Part shown: positions 16,428 through 24,783 of the stretch, in pieces
Numbering within the stretch: position 1 is the stretch's first letter
Layout of the letters: the number at the start of each line of letters is the position of its first letter
Program-made: the position numbers and the translations under genes
Notes under the pieces: generated by a model
What the model was told of the DNA's origin: nothing
The model's database searches: none
What the model saw: only the letters and a program-made list of their open reading frames with translations
Assembly (NCBI GenBank): GCA_965208945.1
Contig: OZ242366.1
Location: forward strand, 992,001-1,056,000
DNA: 64,000 bases
Direction of reading: 5' to 3'
From: JAPPLB01 sp965208945
GTDB taxonomy: Bacteria > Acidobacteriota > Terriglobia > Bryobacterales > UBA6623

Positions 16428-18530
16428 ATGTTCTTCCTCGATAGCATCTGGCTCATCCCCGTGTTCCCGCTCATCGGGGCGGTGATCATGCTGTTCATCG
16501 GACGCCACCTGGATCCGCAGAACGCCCATGGCCACGATGGCCATGGTCATGGCGGACACCAAGACCCCCCCGGCAAGAAGCTCATCAGCTTCATCTGCCC
16601 CGGAATGGTGCTGTTGTCGTTCATCTTTTCCGCCGGCGCGATCTTCGAGCTGCGGAGCGTCGAGGGCCATTCTCACGAGGTCGTGAAGTTCACCTGGCTC
16701 GCCGGGCTCAAAACGGCCACCTCTTCCGGCGCCTTGGTCGACTTCACCGCTGACTGGGGGTACCTGCTCGACCCGCTCAGCAGCGTGATGATCCTGGTCG
16801 TCACCGGCGTGGGCTTTCTGATCCACGTCTACTCGATCGGTTACATGGCCCATGACGGCGGCTACTACCGCTTCTTCGGCTATCTGAATCTCTTTATCTT
16901 CTTCATGCTCACGCTGGTGCTGGCGAACAACTACTTGTTGCTGTTCGTCGGATGGGAAGGCGTGGGGCTTTGCAGCTACCTGCTGATCGGCTTCTACTTC
17001 CACAGGAAATCGGCGTCCAACGCGGCGAACAAGGCGTTTCTGGTCAACCGCATCGGGGACGCGGCTTTCGTGCTGGGCATGCTGCTGATGTTCACGACGC
17101 TGGGCACGGTGACCTTCACGGAGATCGGCCCGGCGCTCGAAGCCGGCGGGATCCAGGCCGAGACGGCCGGGTTCGGCGTGCTCAGCATGATGACGCTGCT
17201 GCTCTTTATCGGAGCGGCGGGCAAATCGGCGCAGCTTCCTCTTTATGTCTGGCTTCCCGATGCCATGGAAGGCCCGACGCCGGTCTCCGCGCTGATTCAT
17301 GCCGCCACGATGGTGACGGCTGGCGTCTACATGGTGGCGCGCTCGAGCGCGATCTACGTGCTCACGCCGCAGACCATGACCATCGTCGCCGTCGTCGGCG
17401 CCCTGACGGCGATTTTTGCCGCGACGATCGGTCTCGTGCAGCACGACATCAAGCGTGTTCTGGCCTACTCGACCGTGAGTCAGCTCGGCTACATGTTCCT
17501 CGCTTGCGGTGTAGGGGCGTTCTGGGTGGGTATTTTCCACCTCTATACCCATGCGTTCTTCAAGGCCCTGTTGTTCCTGGGATCCGGCTCGGTGATCCAC
17601 GCCGTGGGCGGTGAGCAGGACATGCGGAAAATGGGGGCGCTGAGGCACAGGATTCCGACGACGTTCCGGACCATGCTCATCGGCGCGATCGCCATCGCCG
17701 GAATGCCCGGCCTTGCCGGATTCTTCTCGAAGGATGAGATCCTCTGGCAGGTCTGGTCGACTCATCATCCGGGACTCTGGATTCTCGGCTTCATCACTGC
17801 GGGCTTTACGGCGTTCTACATGTTCCGGCTGATCTACCTTACGTTCTTCGGCAACGACCGGGTGGACCCCGGCGTCCATGTCCACGAATCGCCGCGCACG
17901 ATGACGATCCCGCTGATCGCACTGGCTGTGCTGAGCATCTTCGGCGGATGGGTTGCGACACCAGCGGCCTTCGCTGATATCGGACTGTACGTCACCGCGT
18001 TCGAGCACTACCTCGAGCCGGCCGTCGCCATGCCGACTGCGCTGGGCGCGGGCGAGCATCATGGAACGGGCATGGAATGGCTGCTCATGGCGGCGTCCGT
18101 CGGACTGGCGCTCGCCGGCATCTTCCTGGCGAAGTCGATGTTCGACCGTACGCGCGAGGGAGACGCGATGCAGAAACGCCTGGGTTCCGGCCTGCACCGC
18201 CTTCTCTACAACAAGTACTTCGTCGACGAGATCTACGACACCCTGTTCGTCAATGGCTTCGCCAAGGGCGGCGGCGCCGCGTGTTCGAATTTCGACGCCA
18301 GGGTCGTTGACGGCGGTGTCAACGGCGCCGGCTGGCTGACGCGGTTGAGTTCGAGCGTCACCATCTGGTGGGACACCTGGATCGTGGACGGCTCGATCCG
18401 GCTGATGGCGTTCAGCATCAAGTGCGCCTCCTACCCGATCCGCATGCTGCAGACGGGAATGGTGCAGAATTACGCCTTCTTCCTGGTCGCGGGCGTGTTG
18501 GTGATCTTGACTTACTACCTGTTTCCATGA
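16428..18530 (+). CDS. nuoL: NADH-quinone oxidoreductase subunit L
   Basis: This 700-aa antiporter-like proton-pumping subunit is complete, with the long lateral helix region at its C-terminus. WEGVGLCSYLLIGFYFHRKS and LPDAMEGPTPVSALIHAATM are hallmark segments. After the first helix there is a short His-rich loop (residues 34-44, HGHDGHGHGGH), which is not part of the family core and could bind metal. A long minus-strand frame opposite this gene is a shadow. Confidence 0.96.
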   Translation: MFFLDSIWLIPVFPLIGAVIMLFIGRHLDPQNAHGHDGHGHGGHQDPPGKKLISFICPGMVLLSFIFSAGAIFELRSVEGHSHEVVKFTWLAGLKTATSSGALVDFTADWGYLLDPLSSVMILVVTGVGFLIHVYSIGYMAHDGGYYRFFGYLNLFIFFMLTLVLANNYLLLFVGWEGVGLCSYLLIGFYFHRKSASNAANKAFLVNRIGDAAFVLGMLLMFTTLGTVTFTEIGPALEAGGIQAETAGFGVLSMMTLLLFIGAAGKSAQLPLYVWLPDAMEGPTPVSALIHAATMVTAGVYMVARSSAIYVLTPQTMTIVAVVGALTAIFAATIGLVQHDIKRVLAYSTVSQLGYMFLACGVGAFWVGIFHLYTHAFFKALLFLGSGSVIHAVGGEQDMRKMGALRHRIPTTFRTMLIGAIAIAGMPGLAGFFSKDEILWQVWSTHHPGLWILGFITAGFTAFYMFRLIYLTFFGNDRVDPGVHVHESPRTMTIPLIALAVLSIFGGWVATPAAFADIGLYVTAFEHYLEPAVAMPTALGAGEHHGTGMEWLLMAASVGLALAGIFLAKSMFDRTREGDAMQKRLGSGLHRLLYNKYFVDEIYDTLFVNGFAKGGGAACSNFDARVVDGGVNGAGWLTRLSSSVTIWWDTWIVDGSIRLMAFSIKCASYPIRMLQTGMVQNYAFFLVAGVLVILTYYLFP

Positions 18531-18575
18531 GGCCGGAAGAGGTGAGAGCCCCTGTGGGGGCGTATTGATAGAGCC

Positions 18576-20135
18576 ATGAAAGCGCACATACTCAGCATCG
18601 TCTGGCTGACCCCGTTGGTGGGCATGTTCATCCTTCTGCTGCTGCCCAAGGAGAACAAGCAGCTCATACGCGTCGTCGCGAACCTGGCTGCCTTCGCCGG
18701 CTTCCTGGTGTCGCTGCCGCTGGTTTTCTGGTTCGACAACAGCATCGCGGACTACCAATTCGTTGAACGCGTGTCGTGGATACCGGCGCTGGGGGTCGAG
18801 TACTACCTGGGCATCGACGGCATCTCGCTCCTGCTGATCATGCTGACGACGGTCGTCGGGTTCCTGTCGATCCTCTCGTCGTGGACGGCCATTGAAGAGC
18901 GGGTCAAGGAATACTACGCCTTCTTCCTGTTCCTGCAAGCCGGGATGTTGGGCGTCTTCATGGCTCTGGACCTGTTCCTGTTCTACGTTTTTTGGGAGAT
19001 CATGCTCGTGCCGATGTACTTCATCATCGGCATCTGGGGACACGCCCGGCGGCTCTACGCGGCCATCAAGTTCTTCCTGTACACCTTGGCCGGTTCAGTG
19101 CTGATGCTGCTGGCGATGCTGGCGCTTTACTTCAAGCACGCCGAGCAGTTCGGGGTCTACACCTTCGCGATCGAAGACCTGATGCGAACACAGATTCCGC
19201 TCGACATGCAGATCTGGTTGTTCTGGGGTTTCTTCGTCGCCTTCGCGATCAAAGTGCCGATGTTCCCGCTGCATACCTGGCTTCCGGATGCCCATACGGA
19301 AGCCCCCACGGCGGGTTCGGTGATCCTGGCGGGCGTCCTGCTGAAAATGGGACTCTACGGATTGGTGCGGTTCTCGATCCCGCTGTTGCCGGAAGCCGCG
19401 AGCGATGCGACCACGGTGCAGATCATCGCCGTGCTTTCGATCATCGCGATCATTTACGGTGCGCTCGTTTCGCTGATGCAGAAGAATTGGAAGAAGCTCA
19501 TCGCGTATTCCTCGGTGAGCCACCTGGGCTTCTGCACGCTCGGCATCATCGCGCTGAACCCGAACGGCATCGCCGGCGGCATTCTTCAGGGCCTCAATCA
19601 CGGCCTCTCGACGCCCCTTCTCTTCTTGGTGATCGGCATTGTCTACGAGCAGCGGCACGCGCTTGAGATTGCCGACTACGGCGGACTGGCGAATCGCATG
19701 CCGATCTATACCACCATCTTTCTGATCTCGATACTGGCGTCGATGGGCATGCCGGGGCTCAACGGGTTCATCGGAGAGTTCACGATCCTGCGCGGCGCTT
19801 TCGAGCGCGATGTGACCTGGGCCGCCTTCGCGGTGCTGGGCATCGTGCTCGGCGCGGCCTATCTGTTGTGGCTCTTCCAGCGCACGATGCTGGGTCCGAT
19901 GACGAACCCCAAGAACGAGACACTGCGCGACTTGAATCTGCGCGAGATTTGCGTGATGGTGCCGCTGGTTCTTTGGTGCTTCTGGATCGGGCTCTACCCG
20001 AAGCAGCACTTCGCGGTTCTCGAGAAGCCCGTCGCTCGCATCGTCGAGCGCGTCGATCCTGAGTATTACAGCCGCAACGGCATTCCGAATCCCCTGAACG
20101 AGGGCGTGCGGGTCGCCTCGCTGGTGCAAGACTGA
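18576..20135 (+). CDS. nuoM: NADH-quinone oxidoreductase subunit M
   Basis: This 519-aa antiporter-like subunit shows LGIDGISLLLIMLTTVVGFL, FWEIMLVPMYFIIGIWG and FPLHTWLPDAHTEAPTAGSV, all NuoM signatures. Its TGA overlaps the ATG of nuoN by one base. Confidence 0.96.
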   Translation: MKAHILSIVWLTPLVGMFILLLLPKENKQLIRVVANLAAFAGFLVSLPLVFWFDNSIADYQFVERVSWIPALGVEYYLGIDGISLLLIMLTTVVGFLSILSSWTAIEERVKEYYAFFLFLQAGMLGVFMALDLFLFYVFWEIMLVPMYFIIGIWGHARRLYAAIKFFLYTLAGSVLMLLAMLALYFKHAEQFGVYTFAIEDLMRTQIPLDMQIWLFWGFFVAFAIKVPMFPLHTWLPDAHTEAPTAGSVILAGVLLKMGLYGLVRFSIPLLPEAASDATTVQIIAVLSIIAIIYGALVSLMQKNWKKLIAYSSVSHLGFCTLGIIALNPNGIAGGILQGLNHGLSTPLLFLVIGIVYEQRHALEIADYGGLANRMPIYTTIFLISILASMGMPGLNGFIGEFTILRGAFERDVTWAAFAVLGIVLGAAYLLWLFQRTMLGPMTNPKNETLRDLNLREICVMVPLVLWCFWIGLYPKQHFAVLEKPVARIVERVDPEYYSRNGIPNPLNEGVRVASLVQD

Positions 20136-21595
20136 TGGACCCTCTTTTTACCTGGACCGACTTTTTCGTCCTTAAACCGGCGATTCTCCTCAGCCTGTTT
20201 GGTTGCGGCATTCTCTTGACGGACTTCCTGCTCAAGCAGGGCCGCTGGAATGCCCTGACCGCGCTTGTCGGTGAAGGTTTCGTCGCCGTTGCTCTATGGC
20301 AGCACTGCGAGGACGTCGTAGCCAATGGTCAACGTTTCGCTCTCGGCGGCTCGATGGCCGTGGACGGCTTCTCCGTCTTCTTCAACTACATCTTCGTCGT
20401 GTCCGCGATCTTGGCGATCATCATCGCTTCGCGCTACATGGACGACGAGAAGTCGAATCGCGGCGAGTTCTACGGGTTGATGCTCTTCGCGCAGGCCGGC
20501 ATGACGGTCATGGCGCAAGGCTACGAACTGGTCACGCTCTTCATCGGTCTGGAACTGATGGCCCTCAGCTTCTACGTCATGGTCGGCTTCCTGCGCAACG
20601 AGCTGCGGTCCAACGAAGCCGCGATGAAATATCTCATCCTGGGCGCTCTTTCGAGCGGATTTCTGGCCTATGGCTTCTCGATCTTCTACGGCATGAGCGG
20701 GTCGACGAACCTCGCCGCTATCTCCGACGCCGTTGCCGGACGCGATATCTCCGACCCGGTCTTGCTGATCGCATTGGTCACCACATCCGTGGGCCTGTTT
20801 TTCAAGATCTCGGTCGTGCCGTTTCATATGTGGGCGCCCGACGCCTACGAAGGCGCGCCGACGCCCATCACCGCCTACGTCTCGGTGGCGTCGAAAGCCG
20901 CCTCGTTCGCGATGATGATGCGCATCTTCCTCGTGCCGCTCGTAAGCGTTCAGGAACTGTGGATGCCGTTGTTCGGCGCTGTTGCCCTGCTGACGATGAC
21001 GCTGGGCAACATTGCCGCTCTTACGCAGAACAACCTCAAACGACTGCTGGCCTACAGCTCGATCTCGCACGCCGGCTACATCCTGCTGGGGCTCGCTGCG
21101 GGCAACGAGACGGGCCTCAAGGGCATCTCGCTCTACATTCTGGTCTACATCTTCATGAATTTCGGCGTCTTCGCCCTGATCTCCGCGATGCGCCGGGAGG
21201 GTCATGCCGCCGAAGACATCGATGACCTGAACGGATTGATGCACCGCCATCCCGGCTACGCGATTTTGATGCTCGTCCTGTTGCTTTCTCTCGCGGGCAT
21301 TCCGCCCATGGCCGGTTTCTACGGCAAGTATTTCATCTTCCTCGGCCTGCTCGAAGCCGGCAGCTACCTGCTTGCCATTGCCGGAGCTCTCTACGTTGCC
21401 GTCTCCGCCTACTACTACTTCCGCATCGTCCGAGCCATGTTCCTCAGCGAGAGCCTCGAACCCGTCGTCATCGCGCCGGGCTTGGGAACGAAGATTGCGC
21501 TTGTCGCGAGCGCCGTCTTCACTCTGCTGATCGGCCTCTACCCCGAGCCTTTCATCAATATGGCGACGGACTCGATTCTGCTGGCTCTTCGATAG
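20135..21595 (+). CDS. nuoN: NADH-quinone oxidoreductase subunit N
   Basis: This 486-aa antiporter-like subunit is the last of the operon. ELMALSFYVMVGFLRNELRS, FHMWAPDAYEGAPTPITAYV and KRLLAYSSISHAGY are family segments. The gene is translationally coupled to nuoM (TGATG). A possible terminator follows at 21629. Confidence 0.96.
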   Translation: MDPLFTWTDFFVLKPAILLSLFGCGILLTDFLLKQGRWNALTALVGEGFVAVALWQHCEDVVANGQRFALGGSMAVDGFSVFFNYIFVVSAILAIIIASRYMDDEKSNRGEFYGLMLFAQAGMTVMAQGYELVTLFIGLELMALSFYVMVGFLRNELRSNEAAMKYLILGALSSGFLAYGFSIFYGMSGSTNLAAISDAVAGRDISDPVLLIALVTTSVGLFFKISVVPFHMWAPDAYEGAPTPITAYVSVASKAASFAMMMRIFLVPLVSVQELWMPLFGAVALLTMTLGNIAALTQNNLKRLLAYSSISHAGYILLGLAAGNETGLKGISLYILVYIFMNFGVFALISAMRREGHAAEDIDDLNGLMHRHPGYAILMLVLLLSLAGIPPMAGFYGKYFIFLGLLEAGSYLLAIAGALYVAVSAYYYFRIVRAMFLSESLEPVVIAPGLGTKIALVASAVFTLLIGLYPEPFINMATDSILLALR

Positions 21596-21628
21596 CGGTC
21601 CGCCGAAGTTTCTCCGAACCTTTCAGAA

Positions 21629-21670
21629 CGGACGTGGCGTGCAGCTTTAGAACCGCACATCCGTTTCTTT
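21629..21670 (+). terminator. Possible terminator after nuoN
   Basis: CGGACGTG and CACATCCG form an 8-bp stem with one mismatch around a long loop, followed by TTTCTTT. It lies about 35 bp after the nuoN stop. The structure is weak. Confidence 0.35.
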
Positions 21671-21791
21671 CACCATTTCCTGAAACACACACTCTCTGCA
21701 GGCTGGTTTTTCCTCCGCTCGCCTGCGGGTCATACAAGCGGGAAACACCCGGACCGGTGTTAACGCCGCTTGATCAGGGGGATATTTCAGG

Positions 21792-22355
21792 TCAGTCGGC
21801 CTTCTCTTGCGCCGCGGTACTCCCCACAGCCGCCATCGTTTGATGGACAGCGCTGGATGGTTGAGCGGGAGCCGGGGGCGGCTTGTAGAGCGTCACCATG
21901 CAGCCTCCGATCGCCGCGAACAGAATCCCCGCCGCAAACTGCCAGCGAATGCTCGACATGCCGCCCGCCGGCGGATGCAGGATCATCGATACGATGGCGT
22001 TCACGATGGGCGCGCCGGCGAATACGATCGACATGACGACCGCGGGGGTCCCTTTGGCGCCGAACGCCAGCAGGATGCCAAATGCTCCGACCGCTCCGGC
22101 GCAGCCCGCGATCAGCGACCAGCCGGCGCCCTTCATCGGAAGATTCCAGTTCGCGTTGCCGGCAACGAGCACCGCGATCGGGGCCAGGACGGCCACCAGA
22201 AAATAGGCGATCCCTACGAAGAGGAAGGCCTTATAGCGGCCGTTGACCGGATCGCCCATGCCGAGCTGTCCGGTGTGCAGCAGATTGCCGTAGGTGCCCC
22301 ACGCGAAAACGGTCATCAGGGCGTAAACGAGCCAGGCGAAACCGGCTTGTTGCAT
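21792..22355 (-). CDS. DMT-superfamily-like membrane protein
   Basis: This 187-aa protein has about five hydrophobic helices. The opening (AWLVYALMTVFAWGTYGNLL) resembles half of a drug/metabolite transporter fold. The tail (residues 158-187) is Pro/Ala-rich and polar. It probably acts as a dimer or is a stand-alone EamA-like half. It is divergent from the two tiny ORFs at 22466. The substrate is unknown. Confidence 0.6.
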   Translation of the reverse strand: MQQAGFAWLVYALMTVFAWGTYGNLLHTGQLGMGDPVNGRYKAFLFVGIAYFLVAVLAPIAVLVAGNANWNLPMKGAGWSLIAGCAGAVGAFGILLAFGAKGTPAVVMSIVFAGAPIVNAIVSMILHPPAGGMSSIRWQFAAGILFAAIGGCMVTLYKPPPAPAQPSSAVHQTMAAVGSTAAQEKAD

Positions 22356-22465
22356 ATCGGGTGCCTCCAGGAAGAGTCATTGTTTGGGACTGTCGAGAAT
22401 CTTGAAGGATAACAGGCCCGGTCATAAGTCGTGAGTAGCCGAGCCTCCCGGGTGAAGGAGAAAAA

Positions 22466-22579
22466 ATGGCGACAAGAGTCATCTCTGGTTTGGTACTTCT
22501 TCTGGCAGTCGTGGCGGCCTTCGTACCTGACTTGCCGGAAGGCTTTTGCCGTCCGGATGTGGCCATTTGCGTCCGGTGA
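22466..22579 (+). CDS. Tiny membrane/secreted ORF (37 aa)
   Basis: A strong ribosome site (GAAGGAG, 22454-22460) precedes an ATG for a 37-residue peptide with a hydrophobic N-terminal segment (VISGLVLLLAVVAAFVPDLP) and two Cys near the end. Its stop overlaps the start of the next ORF (TGATG), which supports real translation. I do not recognise it. It lies just outside the last late gene of the prophage, so it may be phage or host. Confidence 0.45.
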   Translation: MATRVISGLVLLLAVVAAFVPDLPEGFCRPDVAICVR

Positions 22580-22773
22580 TGTCCGGCGAGGACGCGTCAT
22601 CCTTATTGGTTGTCGCTATCGCCGTCGGCGCTGCCGCAGGTTCGGGAGTGCTGAACAACATCCCCGCGGTTGGCGGTTACCTGAACTCCATCGTCGGCAG
22701 CCTCAGCACCGCGCTGTATGCCGGTGTCGTCACCGTTCTCGGGATGAGGGTTCTCAACGAACTCAAGGGCTGA
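22579..22773 (+). CDS. Small membrane protein (64 aa)
   Basis: The ORF is coupled to the preceding tiny ORF by a TGATG overlap. The 64-residue product has two hydrophobic stretches (LLVVAIAVGAAAGSGVL and a second near LSTALYAGVVTVLGMRVL) separated by a short polar turn, like a hairpin membrane protein. No family is recognised; holin-like or envelope function would be guesses. Confidence 0.45.
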   Translation: MSGEDASSLLVVAIAVGAAAGSGVLNNIPAVGGYLNSIVGSLSTALYAGVVTVLGMRVLNELKG

Positions 22774-23032
22774 AGAGAGCAACCGGAAGACCTGGAGGAT
22801 GCAAGCGCCCGACAAGGCGCACCCAAACTTTTCAGGTCCCAAAGGGAGGTCCCCCAAGGGGTTCCCCTCCCACAGCCCGAAGCAGTCCGGGAGGGGGCCT
22901 CGCGGGTCTTCCGGAAAAATTCCGGCGCGTTGCCGGCCCGAGCGGATCTCGGGACGAAGGGCGTGTCTTTGTCGGCCGCAGGGCCGCGGGCAACCTTGAC
23001 ACCGCTCATTCGAGTGGCAAGGCGATCTTGAT

Positions 23033-24055
23033 TCACGATGTCCCGGCTCCCGTCGGCGTCTCGGCCTCGACGCGGGTGGAGTAGCCGCTGTTGTCGATCT
23101 CGTGGCTGACGCGGGCGGCGATCCAGAGCCCATTGACGCCGTTGCGGAAGCCGCTCAGGGTGAGAGGACTTTCGGCGCCGACCGTGGGCAGACCGGGCTT
23201 GAGGACAAGGCTGAGGGTCGCCGCGCCGCGCTTGAGAATGTCGAGGCGGGCCTGCGCGGCCTTGCGGGCGGTGGCTTCGTCGATGTGGTCGTCCCTGAGG
23301 GCGTAGACCGGCTCGCCTTCCCCGGCCGTCACTTCCACCCGCCGTCCCGCGGCCGTGTCGTACCAGTACGCCCGGACCGAGCGATATTCGGGCCGGTCGG
23401 CGAGGGTGACGCGGTAATCGGCGGCCTGCTCGCGGGCGATGCGGACCGCCGTCAGCGCCCCCGACGTTGCGCTCATCGCCGCGCCGCGCCGCGCGAACAC
23501 CAGCCGTCCGTTGGCCGGCCTGGCCGCGGCGTCGTAGCGTTCCCCCAGGCGGGTCAGCAGATGCAGGTCGGACTCGTCGGTCTGATCGACGTGCGGAAGG
23601 ATGATCTTCGCCAGCTCGTCGGCCACGCGCGCATCCAGGCCGTACTGGCGCCCGATGGTCTTGATCAGATCGCCGAGCAGAACACTTTGCCAGGAGCGGG
23701 TCCGGCGCTGCTTCATGGCGGCGCGCATGTCGGCGGCCCTGGCGCGGATGGCGAGCGTGGCGGGGGGGCCTGACAACTCGACCTCGTCGACGGTGTAGCG
23801 GCCCATCCGGACCCGGCCCGGCTTCAGGCCGTTCCGCCGTTCGGCCTCGGGCACCTTGTCGTAGCCCAGCTCGACCGTCAACTCGGCGCCCCGGCGAGGC
23901 AGCTCGACCGTCCCGCCGCGGTCGTCGAGACGGATCTCGACCGCGTCCGAGTTGTAACCCTCCTCGTCGCTGACGAGCAGGCTCAGCAGGCGCTCGCGGA
24001 TCGCCGGGCTGACATCCTGGCTACCGTCGACGACGATTCTGAAATCAGGAGACAT
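23033..24055 (-). CDS. Phage late control protein D (baseplate hub, gpD)
   Basis: This 340-aa protein matches P2 gpD. It has a beta-rich N-terminal half and WQSVLLGDLIKTIGRQYGLD followed by HVDQTDESDLHLLTRLGERY. These are typical of the hub family, which caps the tail tube and plugs it with the V spike. It is the last gene of the leftward late operon, as D is in P2. It starts 31 bp after the X gene stop. Confidence 0.85.
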   Translation of the reverse strand: MSPDFRIVVDGSQDVSPAIRERLLSLLVSDEEGYNSDAVEIRLDDRGGTVELPRRGAELTVELGYDKVPEAERRNGLKPGRVRMGRYTVDEVELSGPPATLAIRARAADMRAAMKQRRTRSWQSVLLGDLIKTIGRQYGLDARVADELAKIILPHVDQTDESDLHLLTRLGERYDAAARPANGRLVFARRGAAMSATSGALTAVRIAREQAADYRVTLADRPEYRSVRAYWYDTAAGRRVEVTAGEGEPVYALRDDHIDEATARKAAQARLDILKRGAATLSLVLKPGLPTVGAESPLTLSGFRNGVNGLWIAARVSHEIDNSGYSTRVEAETPTGAGTS

Positions 24056-24085
24056 TGTCAGTGGCTAACTGTGCAATTCTGTGCA

Positions 24086-24295
24086 TCAGTCCCATAGCTT
24101 CACGGTCTCGATGGTCTCCAGCGGGCGGGGCAGATCGGGCAGTTGGACCAGCGTGCCGGGGGGCAGCACGGGGCCGAGCTCGGCGAGTCCCGGATTGGCT
24201 TCCAGGACGGCTTCGACGGCCCCCGCCTCGCGGCCGTAATGGCGCCGGCAGACGGCGTCGATCACATCCCCTTCCCTGGTGCGATAGGTAGCCAT
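24086..24295 (-). CDS. Tail protein X (LysM-like)
   Basis: This 69-aa protein has TREGDVIDAVCRRHYG near the N-terminus and an ANPGLAELGPVLPPGTLVQLP core, the usual gpX/LysM-like fold in contractile tails. The ATG directly follows the stop of the U gene with no spacer, so they are coupled. Confidence 0.85.
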   Translation of the reverse strand: MATYRTREGDVIDAVCRRHYGREAGAVEAVLEANPGLAELGPVLPPGTLVQLPDLPRPLETIETVKLWD

Positions 24296-24727
24296 CTAAC
24301 CCCCTCCGAAGATGGTTTGGGCAAGGCTGCGGTTCTGGTCCTCGCCGTATCTTGCGAGCTGGAGGCGGAACTCGACGCGGCGGGGGACGCCATCGGCGTC
24401 CAGCACGCGGCGGGTCTCCTCGATCCGCGTGACGACCCACTTGCCCATGATGGTTCCGTCGCCGGTGCTGAGGTCCAACGGCTCGCCGCGGCCGGCTTCG
24501 GCGCGCATGCGGTCCAACTGGCCCAGCCCGCCCCGGTAGTGCGGGTGGATGACACCGCTCAGCGAGACCGTCTCGGGGCCCGGCCCCAGGTACTGCCGCG
24601 CGGGCAGCCGCCCCAGCCGCTCCTGCGCCGCCCAGCGGTACTCGGCCGAGCGGGTGAGTTCCCGGTAGGCGGCGGTCGAAACGCTGAAGCGGTACTCGCC
24701 CAGCGCCATCATGTGTTCGTTGGGCAT
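24296..24727 (-). CDS. Tail protein U
   Basis: This 143-aa protein begins MALGEYRFSVSTAAYRELTR (residues 7-26) and continues through a GPGPETVSLSGVIHP segment, the pattern of P2 gpU tail-completion proteins. It lies between tape measure and X, as in P2. A CGARWCA tract separates it from the tape-measure gene. Confidence 0.85.
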   Translation of the reverse strand: MPNEHMMALGEYRFSVSTAAYRELTRSAEYRWAAQERLGRLPARQYLGPGPETVSLSGVIHPHYRGGLGQLDRMRAEAGRGEPLDLSTGDGTIMGKWVVTRIEETRRVLDADGVPRRVEFRLQLARYGEDQNRSLAQTIFGGG

Positions 24728-24783
24728 TTACAAGCCGTGTTTCGTGTTTCGTGTCTCGTGATTCGTGAAAACCTTAAAAAACC
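24728..24783 (-). repeat. CGARWCA tandem tract between T and U genes
   Basis: On the minus strand this reads GGTTTTCACGAATCACGAGA followed by further CGAAACA units. It is the same sequence found inside the host miniature elements, here without their termini. It fills the whole space between two late genes. Confidence 0.8.

Noticed and set aside
16287..19043. Very long minus-strand open frame (918 codons) opposite nuoL and nuoM
   Set aside because: It is a high-GC shadow of two certain genes, with a His/Asp/Arg-rich composition unlike any protein family.
20296..21225. Plus-strand frame of 309 codons inside nuoN
   Set aside because: It is an Arg-rich shadow of nuoN in another frame; nuoN itself is unambiguous.
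22677..23036. Minus-strand frame of 119 codons between the tiny ORFs and gpD
   Set aside because: It overlaps the better supported small ORF, has no ribosome site and shows Ser/Arg-rich shadow composition.
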